Origin: Paraconiothyrium sp. Pb-2020
Lineage: Eukaryota > Ascomycota > Dothideomycetes > Pleosporales > Didymosphaeriaceae
Reading direction: 5' to 3'
Length of the DNA: 64,000 nt
Assembly: GCA_022419385.1 (NCBI GenBank)
Contig: JAJUBI010000002.1
Span: 3,286,001 to 3,350,000 of the forward strand
Shown: positions 32,966-44,622 of the stretch, in pieces
Layout: every line of letters begins with the position of its first letter
How positions within the stretch are numbered: position 1 is the first letter of the stretch
Notes under the pieces: model-generated
What the model saw: only the letters and a program-made list of their open reading frames with translations
Databases searched by the model: none
Told to the model about the DNA's origin: nothing
Position numbers and translations under genes: made by a program

Positions 32966-34625
32966 GCCAGAGTGTGTAGGTGCGTGTAGATGTGGCCGTC
33001 AGCTGTTGCGGCGCAGAAGGAGGTGTTTGTTTGTCGCGGGGAGCCGCGAATTCCTCAGTGGCACAAGATCACTTCCTTGATATGGATAAGGCTCAGTCTG
33101 TGCGGCGCGTCGTGTGAGGGAACCCTGCAGCCGAAATGCCTTCACTCGATACCGCCGTTGATAGCAGGCGCTGGCGTGGCCGCAGAGAAATCGACTGGGA
33201 CGGGGTGCGGCTGGCTGTATATGACAGAGCAAGCCAGGGGAACGGCGACACAGTGGTGACGCACAGTGCAAGATGGACTGGGGGTGCCGAACTGGGCGGG
33301 TTGTGGGTATATTATATTGTCCGGACTGTGGGAGGCTGCATGGCCCTGGACCAGCGACCACGGCAGCATGGCTTTGGCGCGGTACACGAGTGTCGCCGCC
33401 GGCGTCGAGGGGTGAACGACACTTACACACTGGCAGGAGGGTCGAGCCAGCGGCGAGCCCGCATCCAGCGCGCATCGGAGTAGCGTGCAGCTGGTGGCTG
33501 ACTGGGGGTTTCTGCTTTGAGGCTCCAGGGCTGTTGGCGCCAGCACCGATGGGGAACGAGGCGTTTGCCATGGTCCAAGTCTCGCAGTCCTAGGCAATCC
33601 TAGGCAATGCTGCTCGCCTGCTTGCAGCAAAGCACCGGTCCAGGCTGCGCGACCTAGCCTAGCCTGTCAATCTTTCAATGAACATGGTACTAAATTTACC
33701 TTTCTACCTAGGTATGTGTTTTGTCACGGCTTCATCTACGCTGCAAGACTAGCTACGTCGCCAACGAGTACACCCGTCCACTAGGCCATCTTCTAAGCAA
33801 TCTCGCACCTGCACTGCACCCTGCTGGTGGCATGTCAAACCCTGCCCGCGTACGACCGTGGCGGAAGCCGGATCTGCACGTCAGGCTTCTTTCAAAGTCA
33901 AACTTGTTCGCCAACGCTGTGCCACCGCAGACAGCACCTTTACCAGCGCCGCACAGAAGAGCCTTCAGAAATGGTTGGCTACAGATCAGTCTGCTGGTCC
34001 CACTGGAACCTAACAAGCCTCATTGTTTAAATGAAACCGCCTCCGCCCGTGGGCGTGGTCATGAGAATTTTGCTGTAGGACGACACCCAGCCATCTCGCC
34101 AGTGCTACAAGAGTTGACCTGGTGATTGTTGGACCTGTGACGCGGCCCATGCCGGCGTAGATTGACCGGTATGCCCAACGACATGAAGGAGTCACAGTGG
34201 ATGAGGTAAAAGCGCAGTCCTGCAGTGGCACGCTCGCATAGAAGCAGCTTCAAGACATCTCATTCATACGTAAAGTTACATGGACCTCGCAGTGCGTTGC
34301 TATGTCGTCCCTTTGTGAATGATTGGCCTTACAGGGGCCTAATCGTCCTTTGCGCGTTGAGATTAGCGCCACGCCGCGCTCACTCATTGCCGTCTTGATG
34401 CAATGCCTCCGTGAAGGAAATGGTTCAACTAGCTCACGATCGCCGACATCAACGAACTTGAAGGCATGTTGTGGCTGGTATAATGACGTAGCCTACATCA
34501 TGTGATCGCGTGTGGGGCGCGCCTGCCCTGCATGAATTCGTCTTCGATGCGCGAAAGCACCCATCAACAAGCCCCGCACCGCAACGCCTGGGCACCATAC
34601 TGGTCAGCCGATACAAACGACCAAA
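32966..34625. other. Intergenic region, no gene seen
   Basis: About 1.7 kb of divergent intergenic DNA between the MIF-fold gene (-) and CENP-X (+). Overlapping GC-rich frames of up to 190 codons occur just upstream of the MIF-fold gene, but they lack motifs and probably lie in its leader. CCTAGGCAATCCTAGGCAAT (33589-33608) is a small tandem duplication of a 10-mer. Confidence 0.5.
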
Positions 34626-35177
34626 ATGCCTCCTAAAGCAGCACCAGCTGCACGCCGTAAAGGGCCTTCATTCCACCCCCCACGTCCCGTCAAGCCGGCC
34701 GCTTCTACCATTGCAGCCAAACGCGCCCCGAATGATACCGCGACGCGAGCTGCACCTGCGAAACCCTCGGCTACGCGGTCGGGCGTCCACCCTGCAACGG
34801 CCTTCATCTCATCCGATGAAGAGCAAGATGACGAATTCGACGACCTGCCCTCAGACATCGACGCGCTCATGGAGGATGCCCTCGATGAGGAACCGACGCC
34901 GCCTCAGCCCGCAGCGCTCGATCTGTCCACACCACCAATACCGGCTCCTCTACTGGTGAGGCTCCTACATCACAACTTCCAAAACGAGAGTACGCAAATC
35001 CAGAAGGGTGCCATGAACTTGTTCGGAAACTATATGAGCATATTCGTTCGCGAAGCCATTGCGAGAGCCAAAGACGAGCACGAAAGAGCGGGCAAGAATG
35101 GCGGAGGTGCAGGGAGCCGATTCCTGCAGGTGGAGGATTTGGAGAAACTCGCACCAGAGCTTTTGCTCGACTTCTGA
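34626..35177 (+). CDS. MHF2: Centromere protein X / Mhf2 histone-fold protein
   Basis: Single exon, 183 residues. The C-terminal ~80 residues are a CENP-X histone fold: PPIPAPLLVRLLHHNFQNES, GAMNLFGNYMSIFVREAIARA and FLQVEDLEKLAPELLLDF, whose ending (LEK..P.LLLDF) is diagnostic of the family. CENP-X pairs with CENP-S; the dimer works in the inner kinetochore (CENP-T-W-S-X) and with the FANCM/Mph1 helicase in DNA repair. Animal CENP-X is ~80 residues; here a ~100-residue N-terminal arm is added, first basic and Pro/Ala-rich (MPPKAAPAARRKGP), then strongly acidic (SSDEEQDDEFDDLPSDID), like a DNA- or histone-binding extension. A charged insert (ERAGKNGGGAGS) precedes the last helix. The ATG has a good context (AAAATGC). 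Confidence 0.9.
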   Translation: MPPKAAPAARRKGPSFHPPRPVKPAASTIAAKRAPNDTATRAAPAKPSATRSGVHPATAFISSDEEQDDEFDDLPSDIDALMEDALDEEPTPPQPAALDLSTPPIPAPLLVRLLHHNFQNESTQIQKGAMNLFGNYMSIFVREAIARAKDEHERAGKNGGGAGSRFLQVEDLEKLAPELLLDF

Positions 35178-36444
35178 GCTGGTCCCTTGGTGCCGAGGGA
35201 GACCAGGTCTACTGTGTCCCCCTTGCGCGCAATAACAATTATAGCCACGTCATCATTGTGAAAGGAAGAGGGGACTCTAAATATCCAAAGCGGCTAGGAT
35301 AGCGAACACGCAAGAGGCTGTGCTTCAAAATTCGGAGTAAACATTCCAAAAGCCGATTTCGTGTTGGTCACCCACCTGCAGTACGAGATCAGCCGTTCTA
35401 GATTGCAGCGTCTTCTCTGACAGCACAATGCGCATGGCAGTGAACCACTGATCGACAGGCACGCATGCCTTCAGCATGAACGGGCGCTAGGCTCTTGGCA
35501 TGATGTGATAGGCATTGTAGTAGGTGGGAGCGCAGTGGTAATGCTGTATGCGCGGGTATCAGCACTACTTGTTCCTCGGTCTATGGCGTAGTCCATATAT
35601 GGAAACAAGTCTTACCTTACGAAACACACCTGGAGAGATTGAAGGTCTGCCTAGTTCTTGAGCGTTTGCGGCACAGGTGGCTGACCGTATGAAAACAATT
35701 CTGAGGCTGCAAAAGTAACTTTGGAAATTGCGCACGGCATGAAATCTGATAAATTTCAAAGCTAGGCCAAATCTACAAATGAACTTTCCGGAGATTTCTG
35801 AAATCCGGTCTAGACGACTTGTGACGAATTGGCGGCTGAAGCAACCTCAAACGCTTCTCGAACAGGGAGTGCTTCGCAACCCCATTGTGGCCCTGTACAG
35901 AACACGAACCCGCGATCCGTAACGTACCCTACCACAACACAGTAAACTTCATGAAAACAACATGTTTATTGTCTTCGCGACCTGCTTCTCGCCTTTTAGT
36001 GCTGGTCTACGCTCCTGCTCGAGCTGTCACAGTGGAGTTGTTGGGCGCCGCGCTTCATGAGTCTACGGTAAGGTAGGGGTTGAGACATGTATCTAACAGC
36101 CGAAGTGGCTGAAGCACGAACAGATTCTGACATGTCGCAGAAATGCTTGTCATGTGTCGGAACTATCCTAACCGCCATGAACGAAGCTGGGCAAAACGCA
36201 CTAACCCGCGTTCCGAGGGTTGTCTTCATGCCTTAAGAGCAGTATGTAGCCTTCTCAGGCTGCATTCTGGACCCATCTGCTTCATACTCTGTTACTGCAT
36301 TTCCTTTCGTCTCTCTCTTCGTTCACTTCGTAATTCCTGGCCAGTCCAGCTTTGAGCGCTAGTCGCCATCACACGGTTCTCTTCAATTTACACGACTCTA
36401 GTAATCAAGGTCATTCTTTGACGTCGCACGCTTACACAGCAACA
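35178..36444. other. Intergenic region, no gene seen
   Basis: About 1.27 kb between CENP-X and the cupredoxin gene, containing the latter's promoter and leader. Frames are short, and no repeat or RNA gene was recognised. Confidence 0.5.
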
Positions 36445-37425
36445 ATGTATTTTTCGAAGGGCTTCCTCGCATCTGCCCTTCTCGGGCTCGCGGCCGCTAC
36501 TACTCACATGGGAGAGGCAGCTTCAGGAGGATTGGCAACCTCTTCAACCTCGGCAGGCACAGCTATTGCGGCGTCGGAGACACTCGCATCTAGCCAGGCT
36601 GGATCAGCAGCAGCGGCAGCTTCCAGCGGGACCGCATCGGCGGCAGCAACAGGAGGCGCATCGGCAGGAAATATCGCCACTCATGTCATCCAAGTAGGAG
36701 GACCGAATGGATCACTGACCTTCTCGCCGGAGAACGTGAAGGCGGCGGTTGGTGATCTTGTGCAGTTCCAGTTCCACCCCAAGGTATGTTCAGCATGTTT
36801 CCACGATGGAGTTGTTGCCCTAACTTTGCGCAGAACCACTCCGTAGTCCAGTCCACCTTCGACCAGCCCTGCACACCGATCCAAAACGTAATGCCTAACA
36901 TGACGACAGCCTTTTTCTCTGGATTCATGCCAACGAACGCTTCCGTTGGTGCGACTTCCCAGGTCCTCACTTACACAATCCGTGTTATGGATACCAAGCC
37001 CGTGTGGTTCTACTGCTCGCAAGCAAAGCACTGCCAAAGTGGCATGGTTGGCGCTATCAACGCGTAAATACACTCTGTCTACATAATAGGTGCTGACAAG
37101 CTGACATTCTGATAGTGCTGAGACTGGGAACAAGACTATGAACGCGTTCAAGGCTCTCGCTGCCGGCGCAACTGAGAATCTCAGCCCCGGGCAAGCTCCT
37201 GGCTCTGGAACCCAAGCAGGTGCTGGGACCGGCACAAATACCGGCGGCAACACTGCTTCGTCCTCGGCTGCTGCAGGTGGTGCCGGCGGCGCAGGCACTG
37301 GAGCTTCCAGCACCGATTCCAGCGCGCCGGCTCAGCAAACCACCAACGCGGCATCCAACACATTCGGCTCACAATCACTCTTCGGTCTCACCTTGGGAGC
37401 AGTTGCAGCTATTCTGCTATTGTAG
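36445..37425 (+). CDS. GPI-type extracellular cupredoxin (blue-copper) protein
   Basis: Three exons (36445-36783, 36834-37063, 37116-37425; introns 50 and 52 nt) encode 292 residues. A signal peptide (MYFSKGFLASALLGLAAAT) and an Ala/Ser/Gly-rich stretch precede one cupredoxin domain that starts at IATHVIQVGGPNGSLTFSPENV. Candidate type-1 copper ligands are visible: the His of HPKNHSVVQSTF (across the first splice) and the C-x4-H-x4-M of FYCSQAKHCQSGM. So copper binding is plausible. A Gly/Ala/Ser/Thr-rich spacer follows, then a hydrophobic C-terminus (LFGLTLGAVAAILLL), the pattern of a GPI-anchored wall protein. Fungal relatives are known as extracellular serine-rich or plastocyanin-like proteins, mostly of unknown function. 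The frame extends upstream to an in-frame non-ATG start, but the ATG at 36445 begins the signal peptide. Confidence 0.88.
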
Positions 37426-38080
37426 AGATGACTTCTTGAAACCGGTGAAAACCATTGCGGGGGCGACGACGCGTGTCTGAGATACCATTTTGCTGTTGGA
37501 TTGAGCTGGCTTAAGTTGCGGACGCCCTCAGTGGCTAAGGGGCGTTCTTACATATACTTCTTCGTCTCCTGAATGTCTAGAACATGAGGCGGTGCAGTAC
37601 AAACCGTCACAAGAGAGACAATAATTACATAACGAAAAAAAATTATCTGGATTGACTTTCATGTTCATGTTCCAGCGTTGTACCCGCCTCACCAAGTTCC
37701 AGTCGAACGTTTCTACATGCCCCGAGTTAATGGCAGTGATTGGTGGAGCGCGATCGTTGGACCCTGGCGTTGCCGCGCTTGGCAGGTACAGGATTGCGTC
37801 ACTCCATACCACAATCCAGGATCACAACTTCCTCGCCCTGTTCAGATCGGCAAAATGAGCCAGGCGCAGCAAGAAAAGTTTCCTTGTTTTCTTCGTCGAA
37901 ATCGCTGCTCGGCAACCTCTGTTATACTTCCACCAACTCTACCTCTCGCCCGGCTAAACCTGGACCCTTCGTATTACTCGCCTTAACGCTCACTCTATAG
38001 CTCTCGATCTCACATCTGTACTGGCTGCTATTCTTAAGTCTTCTCGCATCCGCACCGTGACCCCACCAGCGGCCAGGACG
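37426..38080. other. Intergenic region, no gene seen
   Basis: About 650 bp between two same-strand surface-protein genes. Holds 3' and promoter sequence; no further element recognised. Confidence 0.5.
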
Positions 38081-39471
38081 ATGTTCCTCTCCCAAAACCG
38101 GGCGCATGCTCCACCTTCTACTTTCCTCTCTGTTCTTCGCATGTACACAGTTTTCCTCGCCCTTTCGTCAATACCTCTCGCAGATGGAGCCCATCATATG
38201 AGTCGAAAGGCTCCTCGTAAGCTCGATCGCCGCAAAGAGCCTATGACGCCTTTGTTGGTTACGAATAATTGCCCCGAAGTCATCTATCCTGGCATATCCA
38301 CGCAATCTGGAGACGGTCCATTAGAGAACGGTTTCAAGCTTGATCCGGGAGAGTCACACAATCAGACGGTCTCAGAAGATTGGCAGGGTCGCGTCTGGGG
38401 AAGGACCAATTGCTCCTTCAACGACGATGGTACGAAACCGAGTGATGGGGGACCGAAGGCGTGTGGGTCGGGCGATTGTAATGGAATAGTAAATTGCAGG
38501 GTCGGGGTAAGCTCTTCTGGGCCGCCTGGACTCCGCTACCGTATAATGGGCCGAGTCACGCTCTGCTGTGATATAAACTGACGATCCACAGGGTGATGTA
38601 CCAGTTTCTCTCGCGGAATTCACGCTAGATGCTGGTGATGGGCACACGTACTACGACATATCACTCGTCGATGGATACAACATCCCAATGGCGATAGTGC
38701 TACAGCCGCTTCAGAACGTCAGCTTAGATGATATCCCTCCAAACCTCACGAACCCTTCATGCCAAGGCACAATAGGCCTATTGGCACAGCAAGGCTACGA
38801 TCCCTATGGCGACCATCCCAACTTCCTCCGAACCAATAGCTCCTACCCGCTCCCATTTGAGCAGAAGGTTAACAACAAGCAAGTGTCGAGATGGTGCCCT
38901 TGGGATCTGCAACAGAGTCCTCCCGAGAAGCCCGGAGACGGCGTGTACCCGTACCCGGATGACAACATTGATAGACCGGCATTTAATCCTTGCTATTCTG
39001 CATGTGCGAAAAACAATAAACCAGAAGACTGTTGTACAGGAAAGTACAATTCACCGAGCGCCTGCAAGCCGAGCGACTATTCCAAGAACGTGAAAGCGAT
39101 CTGTCCGGATGCGTACAGTTATGGTGGGTTACAAAGCCTCCTCCGCACGGAAATTGTGCTAATTCAGTTGCGCAGCCTTTGACGACCAGACCTCGACTTT
39201 TATCATACCATCCGGTGCTGGTTTCGAAGTCGTCTTCTGCCCCGGCGCGCGTTCTACTAACATCCTGGCGACGGAGTCCGACAAGATGCTTCAGCTTGCA
39301 CAGCAAGGACATGTATCGAAAGACAAGAGAGACCAGTTGATGCATCGGCAAAGGTTCAATACACTCGTCAAAAGGAGCGATGCGTCGCAGGTTCTCCGGT
39401 TGGGAAACACCGTTCTGATGGTAACTTCTGTATTGGCTGCGAGTGTTCTCGCATATGCGGCATTTTGTTGA
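38081..39471 (+). CDS. Thaumatin-like secreted protein with C-terminal anchor
   Basis: Three exons (38081-38506, 38592-39123, 39176-39471; introns 85 and 52 nt) give 417 residues, or 397 if translation starts at the ATG at 38141, which places a signal peptide (MYTVFLALSSIPLADG) at the very N-terminus and may be the real start. The body is thaumatin-like: LLVTNNCPEVIYPGI, DWQGRVWGRTNCSF, ACGSGDCNGIVNC, SLAEFTLDAGDGHTYYDISLVDGYNIPM, then NPCYSACAKNNKPEDCCTGKY and CKPSDYSKNVKAICPDAYSYG. Over a dozen cysteines fit the family's disulfide pattern. After the thaumatin domain the protein ends in a basic stretch and a hydrophobic tail (LMVTSVLAASVLAYAAFC), so it may be membrane- or GPI-linked rather than freely secreted. 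Plant members act on fungal walls and membranes; fungal members may remodel glucan, but no activity can be assigned. Confidence 0.88.
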
Positions 39472-40686
39472 GTGCCAAACGTATCGCTCACGGGTATTTC
39501 CGCGAACTGAGACGTAGGCTAATGTACTATTGCGCGTTGTTGGATAGCTCGAGATACCCTTTTTGCCTCAAATACAGCGTACTCGCAATTCACCCTAATT
39601 GAGCCGCATCATGTCAGCACGGAGTGCTACGTATTAGAGATGCTAATCGTCATCATTCGGAAGACAGCAGACATCGGGGAGAGCCGAGCGCTGCAGCACC
39701 TGGGCATGCACGCGTACACATGCATCATGCAATAGATATGTTCCCTCTTCACATTGAATCCACGTACAGCAGTGCCGCATTGCAGAGCGTACATCAGGAC
39801 GAAGGGTGTAATCGCAAGAAGCCGCAAGCTCGCGGTGAGGGCACCATCATGATAACCTGTAATGCTAAGCCACCTGTCATTCAGTTGCCGGTGTTGGTGT
39901 AGTTGCATGGCTCTGCCCTGATACACATTGTTGCTGCATCCGGTATTGACATCCCGCGTGGGGGTCCCAGCAACGTGCGTGCGCGTCTGGGAGGGAGATG
40001 ATAGCCGTACGTTGATGGTTAAAGAGACACGCAGGACTCGCTGTGTCTAGATGAAAAGGGCGCCGTAACTGGTGGCAATTCACGAGATGTTCGGCTGTCT
40101 TTGTTTGAACCCCAGCATCGGGGAGCTGCTGCCGACACGCCCGCATCGTGCTTGGCTCCGCCCAACGATCGACACATCCCACATCGACCCACCAGGCTGG
40201 CTCGACAGCCGCACACTTCTCTCTTCCACGGTGGCTGCAATCGTCACGGAGAAACTCACCCCGTCCTCTGCAAGGCATTCCACTACCACATCGAACGGCT
40301 ACCGCGGTGAGCAATCCCACCTCACGCGGCTGGCCTGTCTATAATTTTCCGACCACGCTGCATTCGCCTCGTCGCTATACCCGATCGGACACGGACCTGG
40401 AATCTGCGGTAGCTTACATTGGGTAAAGTCGCGCAGCTGCTGCTCCACAGTGGTACAGAAAGTCTGTTTGAAGTAACCGGCGACCTTGAAATGGACCGGC
40501 GGAGGTCTGACGAGTGCGTTCCTGTGCCGCGTCGACGACAATGGTCATTGCGCTATATGTAGAGAGAGAGACGAACTGCTGTCCAGCCTGTGGTACATTC
40601 CTATATACTCTGGCCTAAACTAGTCCGAGGCTCTTCTTGCGGCACCATCTTCAGGCGTGGATTCCACGCAGAGGTCGAGTAGCATC
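39472..40686. other. Intergenic region, no gene seen
   Basis: About 1.2 kb between the thaumatin-like gene and the mannosidase gene. Several short frames overlap on both strands around 39877-40541; none is supported. Confidence 0.5.
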
Positions 40687-43513
40687 ATGGCCCCGGCGAC
40701 GAGCGTGCACGAACTGACGGACGGTTGGACGTTCAAGCAGGCCGACGACACCTCGAAAGATGCATGGTTGCCAGTCAAGAGAGTCCCGACCAATGTTCAT
40801 CTGGATCTCATGGAGAATGCCAAGTACGTCGTCACGTGCATGGTATTTGGAAGTGCTCCAAGGCATTGACTAACACGCGTCTTCGCATAGAATACCTGAC
40901 CCCTTTCTGGGCTTCAACGAGCTCGAGGCCGAGTGGGTGGCAGATAAAGCCTGGACGTACAAATTGCAGCTGCCAGATATGAAGGTTCCGCAAGATGGCT
41001 CTGTTACGGTCCTGGCCTTCGATGGCCTCGACACCTTTGCGACTGTCAAGCTTAACGGCGAAGTCATTCTCGAAAGCGACAATATGTTTATTCCTCATCG
41101 TGTGGACATCACAAACCGATTGGCGCAGCGTTCGGCCAACAGTCTCGAAATTGACTTCGCCTCTGCAAGATTGGAAGCTATCAAGATTCGGGAAGCTCAC
41201 CCTGATCACAAGTGGGTCGGCTTCAATGGCGACATGTCTCGACTGGCAGTAAGAAAAGCGCAGTACCACTGGGGCTGGGACTGGGGACCTATGCTCAACA
41301 CTTGCGGTCCATGGCGACCAATCCGACTAGAAACTTATCGTTCGAGAGTCACGGATCTTCGAATTGAGTATGCTCTAGATGAGAGCCTCAATACTGCTAC
41401 TGGATTACTTAAGACCAAAATAGAGGGGACGCTGGGCCAGAATATGTTGTTTGAAGTGCGCTGTGGAGAAGACTTGGTTTTTCAGAGCTCCGCGGATATC
41501 CATGGTGGTGTCGCTCAGGTTGAATTCAAAGTGGGCGATGTTCGGCTTTGGTACCCTCATGGGTATGGAGATCAACCACTGTACACTGTCATTGCGACTG
41601 TGTCAGCTGATGGTGTCACTGCGCATCGAGCGACCCGTCGGACCGGCTTCCGCAAAGCGGAACTGATTCAAGAACCAGATTCTGTGGGAAAGACCTTCTT
41701 TTTCAGGATCAACGGCTTGGATATTTTCTGCGGTGGATCCGATTGGATACCAGCTGACTCGTTCACGCCCCGGATATCTGCAGGGAGATACCGCAAATGG
41801 CTCGAGACGATGGTCGATGGCTATCAGGTCATGATACGGTACGTACAGTCAATCCATGACGTTGAATATAGAGCGAAACAGCTATGTTCATCTAACACGA
41901 CGCCAGTATTTGGGGGGGAGGCATATGGGAGGAAGATGTTTTTTACGAGCTTTGCGATGAACTGGGTATTCTGGTTTGGCAGGACTTCATGTTCGGTTGT
42001 GGCAATTACCCTGCATTTCCGGCTATCCTTCGATCGATCGAAAACGAGTGTGTGGCTAACGTTGCCCGACTGCGTCACCACCCTTCGATTGTCATTTACG
42101 CCGGCAACAATGAAGACTACCAGGTGCAAGAGTCATTCGGCCTGACATACGAATATGAAGACAAAGATCCAGAGAGCTGGCTCAAGACCGATTTCCCTGC
42201 GAGATATATTTACGAGAAGGTAAGCGCGCACCCCCCTAATTTGAGTCCAGAAATCTGACGAAGGATCGGGCAGCTCCTGCCCGATGTTGTTGCTGCCGAA
42301 AGTCCGCATGTACCATACCACCCTGGCAGTCCTTGGGGAGATGGTTTGCGTACCTCAAACAAAACGGTCGGTGACATGCATCAATGGAACGGTGAGAAAA
42401 ATTAGCTTTCACCAGGAATGGGGAAGAGGGCGCTAATGATTGCATCAGTATGGCATGGCACCCAAGAAAAGTATCAAATCTTCGATACGCTCGGCGGACG
42501 GTTCAACAGCGAATTTGGCATGGAAGCATTTCCTCACATTGATACTATCAAGCACTATTGCACGGACCCCAAGCAACTCTATCCTCAGTCGCATATGCTG
42601 GATTTCCACAACAAAGCCGATGGGCACGAAAGAAGGATTGCAACGTACTTGGTGGAGAATTTCAGAACGCAGACTGATTTAGAAGTAAGTGTTGATATTC
42701 GCGAAGTTGTTAATAATAATATGGGTATTAAGACTAAGGGCATGGTAGTCATTTATCCATCTGACGCAACTATCCCAAGCCGAGGCGTTGATGTTCGGAT
42801 ACCGTGGTTGGCGAAAGCAGTGGGGTCAACAGCGCTACTGCGGCGGCGCACTGGTGTGGCAGCTGAATGACTGCTGGCCTGTTACATCATGGTCGATTAT
42901 CGATTACTTCCAGCGAAAGAAGCCTGCGTACTACGCCATGAGGCGGGTCTTGGCACCGGTTGCAGTGGCCGTCAAGCGGGCACACTTTGACTGGAGCGTG
43001 GTTCATGCTCGCGTACCGAAGACCAGCGATTACGAGGTGTGGGTGGCGAGCAATCAGCCAACCGAAGTGACTGCAACTGTCGAGCTTCGCTTCATGTCGA
43101 TTGCGACGGGCAAGGAAATTAAGGAAAAGTTGGTCAAGCAGGACATCAAGCTGGTGGCGAACGGGACCACGGACGTGCTGTCAGGGACCATCGACAATGT
43201 GAAGGAAGAGCCTCATGTTCTGGCTGCTAGGATCTGGGTCGACGGCGACATTGTCTCACGCGACGTCGACTGGCCGCAGCCGCTCAAGTACCTAGACTTC
43301 GAAGACCGGGGCGTTGAAGTCAGGCCCCAGGGCGACACGATCCTGGTCAAAGCATCGAAGCCTACAAAGGGACTAGTGTTCGAAGAGAGGGCAGGTGTGT
43401 TGGTGCATGACAGTGCCATCGATGTGGTGCCGGGAGACGAACAGACGATCAGAGTGAAGGGGCTTGCGAAAGGCGACAGGCATCTGAAGTGGACGTATCT
43501 GGGTCGCACTTGA
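40687..43513 (+). CDS. mndB: Beta-mannosidase B, GH2 (intracellular type)
   Basis: Hydrolyses terminal beta-1,4-mannosides, completing breakdown of mannan or N-glycan-derived oligosaccharides. Six exons: 40687-40823, 40891-41838, 41907-42219, 42274-42391, 42449-42684, 42749-43513 (introns 54-68 nt), giving 838 residues, the usual MndB size. Domain order is that of GH2: sugar-binding jelly roll (GWTFKQADD.., WTYKLQLPD), Ig-like domain, then the TIM barrel with WGGGIWEEDVFYELCDELGI, the acid/base Glu in IYAGNNEDYQ and the nucleophile Glu in FNSEFGMEAFP, and GALVWQLNDCWP. No signal peptide, so cytosolic as in the MndB group. The last intron was resolved by protein homology: DLE joins SFIHLTQLSQAEAL across a GTAAGT..GGTAG intron; the genomic frame reads on into it and would shift. 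A Zn2Cys6 regulator follows on the same strand. Confidence 0.95.
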
Positions 43514-44200
43514 TGCAGTCTCAGCAGACAATCAAAGGCATTGCCTGCAGTTGAGGTGGAGAGACTGCACGTCGGGCAACGGGTGACGCGGCGCGTGCAC
43601 CTCGCGGCAATGCAACCGCAGACAAAGTTTAGCAAGCAGTAGACGAGGGTGGACAGACGGGATGGCGGTCGCAGCAACGGTGATGTGAGCCGGGAGCAGG
43701 CCTGTCGTTGGCGGATGGCTTGCGGATTGCGTTGTGCGACAGGGGATCATGTCGGGCAGTTTTGCCAAAGGATATTGGACGGGGTATATGTGAGGCTAGT
43801 ATAGGCTGTCGGTATGGTGGCCAGCAAGGAAATGAGAGGGTCGTATGAGAGGGCAGCGCGAGACGGCGCCTGAGTGGGTGCATATTAACATGTGCTGATA
43901 GAGGGCGGGCGGGCGTGATGTGTGGTGGAAGTGGGCAGACGGCGCATAGTCCTACCCGGCCTCTGGAAACCCTAATGAATCGACTGCCGGCGCGCGCAAT
44001 GCCCACTGCCCTGCGATGGGCCCTCCCCGCGCCGCCTGGGTTCCGGGCAGGAACGACGGGCGCGCCTTCCGTCATGCCATGTCGAGGGCTTGGGGAAGGG
44101 ACGATCCGCCGTGTGCGACCGGCGGGCAGTAGCGCGCACCGCCAGCTAGAAGCCCTGGACCTTCTCGAACCTGCGCACCGCCCAGCACCGCCGCCCACGC

Positions 44201-44243
44201 ATGTATCGCCCATGTACCGCCCATGTACCGCCCAGTACCGCCC
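44201..44243. repeat. 11-bp tandem repeat (ATGTACCGCCC), about 4 copies
   Basis: Three 11-base units (ATGTATCGCCC, ATGTACCGCCC, ATGTACCGCCC) are followed by a 10-base unit lacking one T. It lies in the leader or promoter region of the Zn2Cys6 gene and is typical of replication slippage. Confidence 0.85.
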
Positions 44244-44507
44244 GCCCAAATCTCGCTTGCCGTTGCGCCGAATCCGGCATTCTCGACGTTACGCTGCCTG
44301 GACGCCACCCGTCGCGGCGGCTCTCCCCAGGTCCTGGCAGCCGCAGGCCTATAATGCGGGGGCTAATTCCTCGACTACTTTAGCATCGCACGCTCGACAG
44401 GCGCAGACGAAGTCGGTCGAGCCATGGCAACCGACGGCAGCCCTGCGCTGTAGTCTGCAGCAGCCCTGACGACCCCGACCTGCGGGCATACATCGTCTGC
44501 TGTCCTG

Positions 44508-44594
44508 CTCTCCAGCTCGTACACTATACATACCTGTCTGCACCCGTCTCTCCATTCTCGTACATTATCCATACCTGCCTGCAGCCCTCTCTCC
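44508..44594. repeat. 40/41-bp tandem repeat in the 5' leader, 2.2 copies
   Basis: The unit begins CTCTCC and contains CTCGTACA, TATACATACCTG or TATCCATACCTG, and CTGCA. Copies start at 44508, 44548 and (partial) 44589, so the period is 40-41 bases with several substitutions. The repeat ends about 30 bases before the ATG at 44623, so it is probably transcribed in the 5' UTR. The pyrimidine-rich composition is usual for fungal leaders. Confidence 0.85.
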
Positions 44595-44622
44595 ACTCCC
44601 ATCCGAAGACTCATGAGCCGAC

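Larger units (their letters stand above)
43514..44622. other. Intergenic region with short tandem repeats
   Basis: About 1.1 kb between beta-mannosidase and the Zn2Cys6 regulator. GC-rich overlapping frames (up to 206 codons antisense) look non-coding. Two tandem repeats, listed separately, lie in the probable 5' leader of the regulator. Confidence 0.5.

Noticed and set aside
32999..33630. Frames of 160-190 codons upstream of the MIF-domain gene
   Set aside because: They overlap in two frames of the same strand and lie where a GC-rich leader is expected. No motif or plausible splice to the real gene was found.
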